Positions 9,721 through 21,011 of a stretch of DNA of 64,000 nucleotides are shown here, piece after piece. The translations under genes were made by a program, and so were the position numbers. How positions within the stretch are numbered: position 1 is the first letter of the stretch; the number at the start of each line of letters is the position of its first letter. Source of the stretch: Montifringilla adamsi (taxonomy: Eukaryota; Chordata; Aves; Passeriformes; Passeridae); assembly GCA_017590115.1 (NCBI GenBank), contig JAGGNK010013558.1, positions 15,236,126 to 15,300,125 of the forward strand, written 5' to 3'. Under the pieces are notes generated by a model. The model worked only from the letters and a program-made list of their open reading frames with translations, had not been told where the DNA came from and searched no databases.

Positions 9721-12700
9721 TGGGAGAGGGGGGCCGGCACGGCCGCCTGTGGGTAGAGCTCCAGGCGAGGAAATGGCAGAGGTGCCTTGTCAGCCTTCAA
9801 AAAACACACACACAAGGCACACGCACGTGGCCTGGCCAGTGTCCTTGGGAAGGGGCATTTTTCTTCCACAAAGGCACTGACATTTAATGGATGGACATAG
9901 ATGGGTGTGCTATGACAGCTTGGCTTGAGGGATGTGTTTACCCGGATGCCTTTTCTGCCTTGTTGTATCAATAGTGACCCCAATTTAAAAACAACAAAGC
10001 ACTTGAAGGGTTGAAGCTTTTGGAACTTCTCAGTACTTTTTATTAAAAAAATCCCCAACTTTTCTTCTTCACTCCCCGTTCATTATTTTGGCAATGTCTG
10101 GTTTCAAGCTGGCACCATCAAAACCAAGTTACATTTGTCTGAGGAGTAAAGAGACAAGAGTTGCTTACCGTATATAATCAGGTATTGTCATAAATAGATG
10201 TCCAAATATAACACAAAGACAAATAATCTGTATTTTCAGGAGCCTGTAGGTAGAAAATCTAAGGCACATGAAGGGTTAATGGGCTTTTTAAAGTTTTAAC
10301 ACACATTTGATCATTCAAAGTGGGAGGGAAATTGCATCCTAATGCAAAATGCGACAACACAGCCACAGACATAACCATGATTTTGCATGAACAGTACCTT
10401 TTCTTTCAAAAAATATTTGTATATGTGTCATGATTCCTCTTAAACACTATATTCATCATTTTGGTTCAAACTGTAAAATTTAGTTTAGGTATAATCCTTC
10501 TAGAGATTTTGAGGGAACAGAACTGGTTTTTAGGTGATCTGAAATGCTGATTTTCTTTTTTAAAGATATAGAGTGGCTTAAAAATGAGAAGCTGAACCTA
10601 CTTTAATGTGGTTTTGGAATTTCTGAAATGGTGATGGATGTTGAAAACACAGGGCTTCAGCCAGGGCTGGTTTTAGTGGCAGGATAAATTACACCAACTT
10701 GCAAACCAGAATTCCTGTGGCCAAGGTGTAGCTGTCTATGTGTTAGGTGTTTAGTTTGGAACAAGCAGGACAACTGGACAGCAACAATCACAGACACCCC
10801 ACCCATCCCCACATCAGCCTGGGTGTGAGAATGACCCCCTTTCACCATGCCAGGATCCCTCTCTGCAGTCACTGAAGTGTTGCATTTTGCCTGCACTGTT
10901 TAGCAATCATTGCTGAAACTGATTTTTTTTTTTTTGCACTGTACTTAAAGAGATAAAGCATCAAAACTAACAAAGAAATAGATCTATTTAAATTGAAAGA
11001 TTTTACATCCCCAACAACTGGTCCAATGCTCTCTCATCTATTAAATCCTGGGGTGTTTCGGAGAATACATTCTCCACTTGTGCCCTGAATCTCAGTGCAG
11101 GTGTTTTTCTCACCCATAGGATAGACAAAGTGCATTTGGAGCTCTTATAAAATACCTCGTGACTATTTTCTTTTTTTTAATAAGCATCCAGAAGGCTTTG
11201 AGTCACATCAAAACAAAAAAAGGCTGTCATTCTCAGACAAATGTCCAACTTGCTCTGCCCTGTGGAATTTGGACCCAGCTTAAAGCTCCACTAGCAAAGA
11301 AGACACTAAACTGAAAAAAGTACACCTGGGCTTGGAAGAACATCTTCCAAAGTCATTAAACTTCTGAATAATACTATAATAACTGATGTGAAAATGAGAG
11401 TGTCTTTTTTTTGTATTTTAATTATTCCTAAGTGATACTCATAAAAATATATTAGCTTATAAGGAAGCTGCTGGAGAATATAATAGGGATGAAACTGCTG
11501 GCTTCCACAGGATTTTAAAGTACTTTTCCAGAAGTACACCTGAACAACTTCAGAGAATGAATGTTTAAGCAACTTGTAGAATTCTCCACTTTGGATTAAA
11601 ATAGTGTAGGCTATTTCACAGAATTCAAAATTGCCTATAGAAAAGGCAATTCCTTCCTCCTAAACCTAAAGGAATTTTAGATAACTAAAAGCTGAAATAT
11701 ATTGTTCCATAGTTCAAATAAATTTAATGCATCACAGGCAGATTTTTATTATTATTTATTATCATTATTAATTTTTGACTAATACTATAGAACATTCATT
11801 GACATCAATCAAATTCAGTTTAGGCACTCATAGGTGCAGAATGAAAATACTCACACAGGCTCTTTATTGCAAAAACTTAATAGTAATGAGGGAGAAAAAA
11901 ACCACTCTGTGTTGTGATCTATCCATTTAAATGCTTGAACTTAAAAATAAGATCCCCCAATCACATGCAGGTAGGCAACATAGCCTTCTTGTTAAAATGC
12001 CCTTCCATTTAAACATAGATTTTAACCTTTTCACCTTCGCCGCTTACATTTTTCTTTCGTTTTGTTCAAAGCATTTAGGTAAATTAGGATGAGGTCCCTC
12101 CATAAAAATGCAAGGGGATCAGTGAAACTTTCATCTCTAATTTATTCATGAAGGAGAGAGGTCTTTTCTGGTCATGCTGTGCATCATCCTGTCAGAATGA
12201 CTTTCCTTCTTCTTGAGAAGGGATAAAGGGAGATAGAAAAATCAGGGGTTTGGTCTTTCCTACTAATAATCACTGGAAGAGAGAAAACTGTGCACTGCTT
12301 TATTCAGTGGTTATTGTACTGGAGCTGAATTTAATATTACATATTACAAGGCCAAGTTTCAATATTAAGGGGACTGAAGTTACTAATGAGTGAAAACATA
12401 AATTATTTATGTAAGATAACTAGATCGTCTTTTCATATGAAGTTCACACATAACTTTAAAAATGTGAAGTGGTGGGTTCCCCTACCAGCTGGAGCAGGTA
12501 GGACAGACAGCTTTCTGCCTGGATACAGCAGAAGGATCTATGTGCTTGAGGAGAGGGTTGCAGGCACAGCACACCCTGCTTGTCTCTATTAGCACAGACC
12601 CTGCCAACTCTAAACTGTGCACAAAAATACTACTGATTCCAGCTCTGGAAATGCAACTACAACTGAATAAAGTTTTAATGAGAATTATAATAAAAAATTA

Positions 12701-12999
12701 TTTCATATTTGTCATAAACCTGGTTTTATGCTAGTATTCCCCATCCTTTCCAAAATCTTCAGATTTTAGAATGATTTCTTTCACTTATTGTTATAACAAC
12801 ATCCCATTTTGTATCTCAATCTGTCGGAGGGCAAAAAGATTTTTTAATAAAAATGGCCTTTATCCCAGCTGATGAATGAACTCTTCTGTGTTCCCCCAGC
12901 TTACAAAAATTATCATCTTTTATACATGCTTTAAAAAGAAAAGGGTGGGGGCTAGGGAAGAAAAGCAGGATCTGGTATTAGTCCTTTTAGTCGTCAGGA
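9721..12999. other. Unannotated sequence
   Basis: After the GC-rich patch and a short (CA)n run (about 9803-9815), the rest is AT-rich with poly-T at about 10923-10935 and TTATTATT-type runs near 11748-11775. A 7-bp inverted repeat (AATTGCC/GGCAATT) occurs near 11628-11651. No genes are recognised. Confidence 0.5.
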
Positions 13000-13720
13000 A
13001 ATTACAAAATGTACACTTGCGGAGTAAGCAATTTTCGCAGTCTGCTGGCACATCCATCTTTTTAATGAGCCTTGTTTATAACCTGACGCCATGTTTCTAG
13101 TCACCTACCCTGTTTACATCTTTGGCCCCTTTAATTAAGAGAAGAACCAGTTAAAAGAAAGTAAGAAGAAATATTAATATGATCTGATTAATTCAGCTAG
13201 CGGGAGGTTATGGGGTACCAAGGTTATTATAACCTATAAAGGCAACATGAGCAAAGCTGTGTTCATTTGTAATTTTATTAGGCAGAGCAAATTAGTGAGC
13301 CCACATGGCAATGACAAAAGACCCCTTCCTATTCTCTCTTACCCCCCACCGAAAGGGCCAGGCGCCTAAAGTTAGGCTCCATATTAGGCAAATGAGAGCT
13401 GATAAATCTCAGCCAACAACTAATGAGAATCTCCAGAGTTGGAGCTGTGCTAATTTGAAAACATTAGCTGGGATCTCTTTTTCTTTTTTTGGTGCATGTA
13501 CAAAGTCCAACTAACACAGCCCCGCTCCTGTCACGGGGGTCAGTGGGGTGAAGATGGTGAGGCAGGAAGGGGAGAGGAATCTGCAAGGGGTTAAAGATAA
13601 AACATGGAGAAAACATAGGAGGGGGCTAAGAGGAAACGCTGATAATACGTAGATCATTAGGCAGAGCATATATCATTGATAATTCAAGGGGGATATAATT
13701 ACATCTAATTACATGACACT
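13000..13720. promoter_or_regulatory. Candidate conserved non-coding block with repeated ATTAGGCA motif
   Basis: The block contains TGTTTACA (FOX-type), CTTTAATTAAG, CTGATTAATTCAG and other homeodomain-type sites. The word ATTAGGCAGAGCA occurs exactly at 13277-13289 and 13656-13668, with a shortened copy ATTAGGCAAATGA at 13383-13395. Recurring identical words over about 390 bp in otherwise unique DNA suggest a homotypic binding-site cluster, that is, an enhancer. A G-rich stretch lies at about 13533-13590. Confidence 0.45.
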
Positions 13721-16379
13721 TGTTCAGGAGCTCCTCCCAGCTCCTCAGATAAGAAAATCCAGATATTTTTCTTGCAGGGTCCACGCAGCAGCATTGACAT
13801 CATGGCAACATCAAGCTGGTTTTGAGGCTTTGCAGTGCTGCGTCTCTCACAATGTACAACAAACTCAGGTAAATCTTCTGATGAAAAAAAGAAGTGGATC
13901 CCAGCCCTGGTGCATGCACAAAAATTACCACCAGATAAAGTGGTTAATCACAGCCTTGCCTGTCCAGACCCAGAATTAGAATGTCTTGGTGGCATGCAGA
14001 TAAGAAAACCAAAAAACTTCTCCAGTTCCTGAGAAGAAAGGCTTGACCTAGCAAAATGCCCTTTTTCCAGGGACAGAAGTTTTTTCACAGCACTTCTGAA
14101 ATTTTTATCCGTAAGAGACTGCTGCATGTTGCACATAACAGAGGAACAGCCCCAACTCCCTGCATACAGGTGAAGAAACTTAGATACTTCAAGATTTGGG
14201 AAAAGAATAACAAGCATTATGCTGCATTCGTATTTGGGGTTTGTTTTCACAATTTTTTTTTTTTTTTGGTGGAACTGGGTCAAACAAAGATTAAAAATTC
14301 ATTAAGAGTTCAGAAAATATTGCTGAAAAAGGAGACTGAAAACACTTAAGTCCTGAGGCTGAGCTGTCACGTAAGGGTTTTGGACTGTGGTCTCATGCTT
14401 CAGCCACTGACTATGACTCTCACCTATTGCTGTGTCTTTGTTACCTCTTTTAATTCCACTGATATTCCAAAAACTCACTCTTTGTCAAAGAGATGAGTGA
14501 GCAGATGATCTCCAGAGCAGGGGAACTTCCTGTTTAGTGTACAGCAGGCATACTGGACAAAATAACAAGATTCCAGATAGCAGTAAAGAGAGTTACAGTA
14601 GCCAGAAGGGGGGGAAAAGATGGGGGCTATTTCAAATTTTTAAATTCCTCAATGGATGCAACTAAAGTCGAAGGACTTAAAAGAAATAAAAATTAAAAAA
14701 TGATAAATGTAAAAATTACTAAAGAATTACACTTTTAAAAAGCAGGGTCTTTTGAGACAGAGACCATCTCACTGAAAAATCAATTTTAAGAACATTATAT
14801 TTCACAACTCATTGTTATCTCAGTTAAGATAGAAAGCTTAATAATACTGAAAACTCTTTTTATGTGTATCTAAATCATCCATCCCTCTTTTTCGGTTTTC
14901 TTTTCCTCACCTCACCCCCAAATGTTTTAATTAACACACACAGTGCTACACTCCAGCAAGACATCCATGGTGGGACTGGAATTCTCACAGCATTCTTGTC
15001 CCTCTCTCCTGCATGTACAGTTAAGTTGCTCTTTTCACTCCTGTGACAAATTTCATTGACTGTGGTAGTCCCAATTTTATTGAAATGTATTGAAGTAAAA
15101 AATTTCATTACCAAACTATAGCTACTGGCAGAGAAGTTAAAAGCATTTTAGTTTATCTGGGTTTATTTTTTTTTTTCTTTCACACATGACCTTGGATTTG
15201 AGAGTTGTTGCCTCCAAGACTTCTGCTAAGCCACAGTCCATGGCTTTAAGGTACTACTAAGGATGGTGACTGACAGGTTCAAATCTCTCTTTCACAGTAG
15301 TACCTGTAAAAGTCAAAAGGCCCCAAGAATTCAAAGACAGATTTATTGTTCAAGTTATATACTCTTAGGCACATTTCAGCAAGTATTATTAGGTGCTGTG
15401 CATTATCAAGCAATTATGTTACTGGTAAGTTGAATTATCTCAGTGGTTTCCTGGTGAGGACCAAAGTACTGATTTGGATCTTGCAAAATAATATCAAAAA
15501 AAAAGCATTGCCTCAAACCAAATCAAAACTTCTCTCTGGAAAAGCAGCATCACTGTGAGTCCCAGCTTTCTGGAGATAAGGTTTGAAAACCATTACGTTC
15601 ATTTGTTATTTTGTCTCCTGTTTCTCCACACCAGCAAAATCTGGGTAAGACTAGAAAACATCAACATGCCAAAATGAAAAATACAATTTAAAACAATCTG
15701 ACACCTCAGTGCTGGGCCCCATGCCATTTTAGCACAAGCTGGGACATATACTTGAAAATGCAGAAGAAAATTACTTCTTGGGATATCTTCAATTCCTATT
15801 TTGCACTTGCAAGATGAAAGACAGGACTTTTTAAAGGAGTCTAAACAATTTCAGGCTCCAGATTTTGGCAGCTTTCAGTGGACCCAGCTTTTCAGATAGG
15901 GATGCCAGCTGTCAGCCCCAACGCAAGGCGATTCTCTGGTTGTGTAAACCCCCCGTCCACCTACTCTCACTTGCCTCACAGGGTGGTGATACTAAAAACA
16001 CATGAAGGTGGGTCTACACTGGGCTGTCCTTCAGTGCAATAAGAGCAATTTAATAGTGCTTTTTAGTGTCATATCTCTGCCCAGCTCTCAGTCTTCTGGT
16101 TGTCACCTTCTGTTGGTGACACAGTTTGTTTTCCTTAGAAGAGGACACTCCATGTTCCCCAGATCCTTCTTTTCAACCACCAGGGACAAGAAAGCTGGCA
16201 GAGTAACTCAAGATCAGCTTGATATTAGGGAATATAAACACAGGATCAAAAGCCAGGGAGGATGATGAAATGATGCCTCTCAAAGAAAAATTATTCCTCT
16301 CTCATTCTTCTTCACTAGGTCTCCAAGTGGACTGATGAAATATAATCTGAACTGCATGAAAATCTCTGTGAACTTTCGT
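13721..16379. other. Unannotated sequence
   Basis: T-rich tracts occur at about 14252-14267 and 15168-15177. Opposite-strand frames of about 100 codons around 13948-14349 run through low-complexity poly-T/A and resemble no known protein. Nothing else can be supported. Confidence 0.5.
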
Positions 16380-16690
16380 ATGGAAATAGGTTTGTGGCTA
16401 TTCATTACCTGTTTATATTTGCAAGGTTAAAAAGTTTAATTGATCGTTCAATAAATTATCACTTTACAGATCAGGTTAGGCTCTTAAACAAACCACGAAT
16501 CACCATGTTAACATGCAGATATAAATGAGCCTTTCTCAACAGGATAAACACTGTCCCCCATGTACGGTAGGTGTGGCAATTAGATTATTGATTTTAGGTA
16601 AATGTCTTGTTAATTATGCAGGAGGCTCCACTACTCGTGTTAATTAACTTACTGCTCCTTTGAATCAATACACTGTGGCCTCAGGAGGAA
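16380..16690. promoter_or_regulatory. Candidate conserved non-coding element
   Basis: A dense series of homeodomain-type words is visible: GCAATTAGATTATTGATT, GTTAATTATGCA and GTGTTAATTAACTTAC. CpG-bearing TGTACGG and ACTCGTG are also present. There is no repeat signature or extended open frame. The overall look is that of a vertebrate enhancer. Confidence 0.45.
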
Positions 16691-17999
16691 AAGCTTTCTC
16701 CCCCTGGTCTTTGGGGCAAAAAAAAGAGAAAAGTTTTGTTCATCTCCTTTCCTCTTTTTCTTTCTGAAACTACAACTTCCCAATTTAAGTGAGAGAAAAA
16801 TAATTAAATGGAGAGTGAGAAAGTGTTAAGAGAAAGCCAGGTTCTTCAACCAATAGAAATTAAATCCAGACCCTTCTCAATGACAAATGAAAATAATGTT
16901 CATCCAGTAAGGACTTTACCTCAAACTTCCTCTTTTTTTCAGTCTCACACCTTTATTTCCCACCGAAGCTGCACACTGCCACTTTATTCCTTTCTCTGCA
17001 TCTAGTTTTTGCTTTGTGGGCAAGAGTTACAATTATCTACACCCACTTTTACACCACTATCCCGAAGTATTGGCTGTACTTTCAAAACAGTAGTTCTTTA
17101 AATGAATTCCCAAGTTCAGACCTGACTAGCTTAAATATATCTTAAACAATCAACAAGTTACAGACCACTCTCAAGAAGGGAAAGTCAGATTCATCCAGTG
17201 GAGGTCAACTTTATAGACATATATATGTAAAAGATATTTTTCCATTTTTGTTCTTGCTGTTTGCTTGTTTTTTAATAACCTACTTTGATCCAATACTATC
17301 TAATAAAGATGTTAAGTCAGAAAATCTCATATAAAACTCTTCCAAAAATTTTAATGCCACTATTGGAGTTTCTCAGCTCAGAGGAACACAATTTTTTGTT
17401 CAAATTAACACTCAGGGATAAAAAGATAACTTAAGTATGAATTTTCCCATGTTCAGTCTCCAAATCTGTATCAAAGCTCCCTGGAAGCAGGTGGATCTGC
17501 ATGTCTGGGCAAAAGGTCAGTCATTTCCTTTGTATCTGCAACAAATGAAATAAACTGAAAGCAGTTTCCTACTTGGCCTTTGGTTGTTTTCATAATTTCT
17601 CCTTTTCCCTTGCTGAAGTTGCAGCTCAAATCCTGGGGTTTTTTTGTGGGGGTTCTCCCCTCCCCCAGCATACTTTGTTTATGCTTTCTCTGGTGAAGAG
17701 TAGAATTGAATGATGAATACCATAACCCTGAAGATACTTGAACATAACTTATTCATATCAGCAGGCTTGATACAGTCAACAGAGCTTTTACACAAGCAAA
17801 GTTCCTCACATGACTTAAGTGCTTGCAGGATCAGGACCTTAATCTTGTGTTTTATGCTATTCGTTGACCTTGGTCATGTACACGTTTATTACTGGTATGA
17901 AAAAGTACAAGGTAGAGTGAGTGACATTCCTGATGCAGAGAGAGATTTAACAGGGGTAAAAGAAATGTGAGTGGTTTTTAAATGTTCTAAAAATAACCT
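16691..17999. other. Unannotated sequence
   Basis: Short frames only. A TATATATG patch lies at about 17218-17228. No repeat family is recognised. Confidence 0.5.
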
Positions 18000-18560
18000 A
18001 AAAATATCTTGATAAAAGTTTGAGACTAGCTTGCATTGATGTTTACACGAAGCCTGTTATACATAATTTTCTGAAGCTGTTTTCAATCATGCAAATGATT
18101 TTTTCCTTTGCAATATGCTAATGCAATCTGATTTATTTCAGTTGTAAAAGTTAATTACAATGTGTTTGTGAGTCCCTAAAGATGATGTATTAAATGTTTA
18201 TAACCAGGATTATTAAAATGTCCTGTCTCGATTACAGTGCTTCTCTTTCAAACACTAGAACTAATTGTAGCCTTAAATCACAACAACCTCACCGTTAAAA
18301 TTAACACAAGGGCAACATTGCATAATTTTAATTAATTTTAATTTGGCCAAAGCAAATTAATTTTTGTTTTCTAGAAGGACAGCTAAACTCTTTTCCAGCC
18401 AGATTCTGTTAGACATGGAGTTTGTAAACTTCATTTTTTCAACATTTGTGTCTCTTTAATGATTCCATGGCTGCATATTTACACTTTAAATGTCATTTGT
18501 TTTCTCATGCTCTTTCTATTTTCATTGAAATTACTATATTTATGTCTGAAGTACTTATTA
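18000..18560. promoter_or_regulatory. Candidate conserved non-coding element with POU octamers
   Basis: A perfect octamer ATGCAAAT lies at 18089-18096 and an octamer-like ATGCTAAT at about 18116-18123. TTAATTACAAT and an AT-rich run of ATTTTAATTAATTTTAATT around 18325-18345 follow. The block is repeat-free and frame-poor. POU-family factors (OCT/BRN) bind such octamers. Binding here is inferred from the motif. Confidence 0.45.
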
Positions 18561-20939
18561 CTGGGCACCTAAAAGAAGAGAAGGAAATAACAGTGTAATA
18601 TCCAGTATTTCACTGAACGTGCCTGTGCAAAAAGCTGAATTACTCTGTAAAAGAAAAGCAACTTAGAACCCCTTGGACATTCAGCTTCTCTCTACTGAAC
18701 ATCCCTTAAACAGCTCTTGATGTCTGATGACAAAATATCCTTACAAAAAAAAAAATATACCTCAAGGATACTTAATTTGTACATTCACACTCTCTTTCCT
18801 TTGGTTTTGCATTAAGATTTTTACAGGAAAAATGGGTTTCTTCCTCTTCTTTCTATGCCCAGGTGGCACAAGTTGTCTTGCTTATGAATTCTTCTACTGA
18901 AGCCTGAAACCCTCATGTTGTGTAATGTCACAGCTGGCTGCTGGGGTAGCACAATAACATCACAGAGCAGACTCTTTGAGGTGAGTTTGGGACTAAAAAT
19001 AAGGGAAAATGAAGACAGTAATATTCTTATCCTTTTTATCATTACCATTTTTATAAACATAACCAAAACTGTCAGACTCACATCCAGGGGTCGTTCTGAT
19101 GCAGCATTTGAAAAAGCCCTTTTTCCCTCATGAAAAACCAAATCCCTATAATGGTGAGTGTGGGATTTGGCCGTACACGAGTAATTTGTTGCCAGGGAAA
19201 GAAAGCAAAGTTTCAATTGAGGGAGTTTCCAGAGCTGTTCTTCCAGAGGGAGCTGTGGTTTGCCTCTCCCACCCACAGAAGCAGCTGTGGGAGCAAGGGA
19301 TGGGTAAGGAAGGGCTTGCCCTTCCTTATGTGCTGGAACAAGAACAATCTCATGAATCTTGCATGAATAGAAAGGAATCACTTGTCCCTGTGCTGCACTT
19401 AGCAAAGACCAAATGTCCATGTGTTCCATGACAGACAGGAACAGCACTGAAAGAAGGATGGCCACACCGAAGCAAAACAGAATTCAATCCAGAGCAGGAT
19501 CCTTTCTCCATCTATGGCAAAAGCAGTTTCTTAGCCAAAAGTATAAAAACAGGTCAAGCATATCACAGCACCCACCCATAACTCATGATTTGTAAGCATT
19601 TATTAAGATCCTTCCATGAATTTAACCAGACCTCCTTGGACATAAAAACATCCACGCAGTTCAGATCTGTGTTAATTATCAAAAGCTGTTCAGCACAGTT
19701 TATGCCTAATTGTCCAAATACTTGAAAAAATTACACCAATAGGTAAGGTTTATTCTCTAGCTTCTGCTTAGGGAGAAGCTGAGGTAGGACAAGTCTGAGC
19801 TCTCTCTCACAATCTTCTGGGAACCACACTATGCAAAATCTGTCACCCACTTAGTGGCCAGACTTCAGATTTTGAGCAGTCCATAGATGTTTGCAGTGGC
19901 AGAATTCCTCTTTCATATCTTGCTGGAGAAAAATTACATCTGTGCAAGCCCTTAACTGTAATCTTGTATTGTTTTGGTTTGTCTCTGAATAAAGGAACCA
20001 AGCTTTAATGAACACTGATTATCAGACTGAAGCTGATGAGGCCTCAGTTGCTCACATCTCTTTCCATAATGACCCGATGAACCTGATGCTCAAAAGAGGG
20101 AAAAAACTTGGGGCAGACTTATCTCACCTACATGAAAACCATTTAGTGGTGCATGCCAAATAATTTAGTCCTGGCACAAGTATCAGGACTGCAGGTGCCT
20201 TGAAGTTGTAAGCTAACCTGAATTACCAAAATTTTTTTTATCATGGCTAAGACAGAGACTTTAAATCTCTCTCTGCTTCCCAGCTGTGTACATGAATGTA
20301 GGCCTTCTGCAATGCAGCAGCAGTTTTTTAGTCACATTAGCCACCTCTTGGCTCTGAGGGACATGTCCCCTGAATGTCCTAATCAGCTGTTTTCTCTTAA
20401 AGCCTGTATCCCCTGTGCTCCCAGTCCTCATGCTCAGACTCTTCCTGGAAAAGAAAACTTCGAGGATGCAGCTGCACTTGGTTCAGGAGCCCATTGATGC
20501 AGATATAAATCTTAGCATGGACAAACATGTCAAATAGTGAAACTGCTGTCTTTAAACACTGTCGGTCTGCAGCCTGCCATCTTCATCCTTCTGGTGGACA
20601 AACGGCTGCTGTAGCCTCCAATTCAGAGAGGAACACAGGACAAGGTGATCTGTCTCCTCAGAGGATCATCTCCTCGCTTGCAAGAACATTTGCTTTGCGT
20701 TTGATTTACATGATACTGGCTATCTTTAGAATCCTGCTAATTTCCAAGGACATCTCTCAACGCAGACATGAACTCTTTAGACAAAACCAGGCAGTGGCTG
20801 GGTAGGAGCCCTCTGCATGGCAGCTGAAAGGAGCAGTGGTTACAGACTGGGCTGGACAGCACTCACTGAAGAAAAAGCATGTGAGGTTTGTGTGGGTCTG
20901 AATGTTCAAACTCTGTACTCAGACAGACTAGAGGTGAGA
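18561..20939. other. Sequence with a 214-codon minus-strand open frame; no supported gene
   Basis: An open frame of 214 codons runs on the minus strand from 19465 to 18821. It has hydrophobic stretches near its start but no recognisable domain, and shorter frames overlap it on the opposite strand. Its length is somewhat above random expectation for AT-rich DNA. A 24-bp inverted repeat lies inside it at 19305-19328. I do not call a gene. Confidence 0.35.
19305..19328. repeat. Perfect 11-bp inverted repeat, 2-nt spacer
   Basis: TAAGGAAGGGC is followed by TT and then its exact reverse complement GCCCTTCCTTA. A second small palindrome, CCCACAG/CTGTGGG with a 6-nt spacer, lies about 30 bp upstream. 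The pair could extrude as a cruciform or be a chance quasi-palindrome. Confidence 0.9.
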
Positions 20940-21011
20940 ATCACCACAATGGGAAAAGCACAGAATCACCTCAATCATTCTCTGATTCTGTGGTTTTTCT
21001 ATTGTGGTGAT
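20940..21011 (+). ncRNA. Long imperfect hairpin; candidate pre-miRNA or MITE
   Basis: The arms 20940-20968 and 20983-21011 are 29 nt each and separated by a 14-nt loop. Read as + strand RNA they form 26 Watson-Crick pairs, 2 G-U pairs and a single G-G mismatch. Weaker pairing continues outward on both sides for roughly 10 positions (about 20929-21022). On the minus strand the two G-U pairs become C-A mismatches, so the + strand folds better. Size and shape fit a microRNA precursor. I recognise no known miRNA seed, and the outline also fits a palindromic MITE. Structure is seen directly; RNA function is inference. Confidence 0.4.

Noticed and set aside
15280..15292. GGTTCAAATCTC, like a tRNA B box
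   Set aside because: No A box or cloverleaf pairing around it.
19099..19180. A translated stretch on the + strand resembling a zinc-finger linker (HEKP followed by GECG)
   Set aside because: The spacing to the expected second cysteine/histidine ligands is wrong and no further fingers occur; a chance resemblance is more likely.
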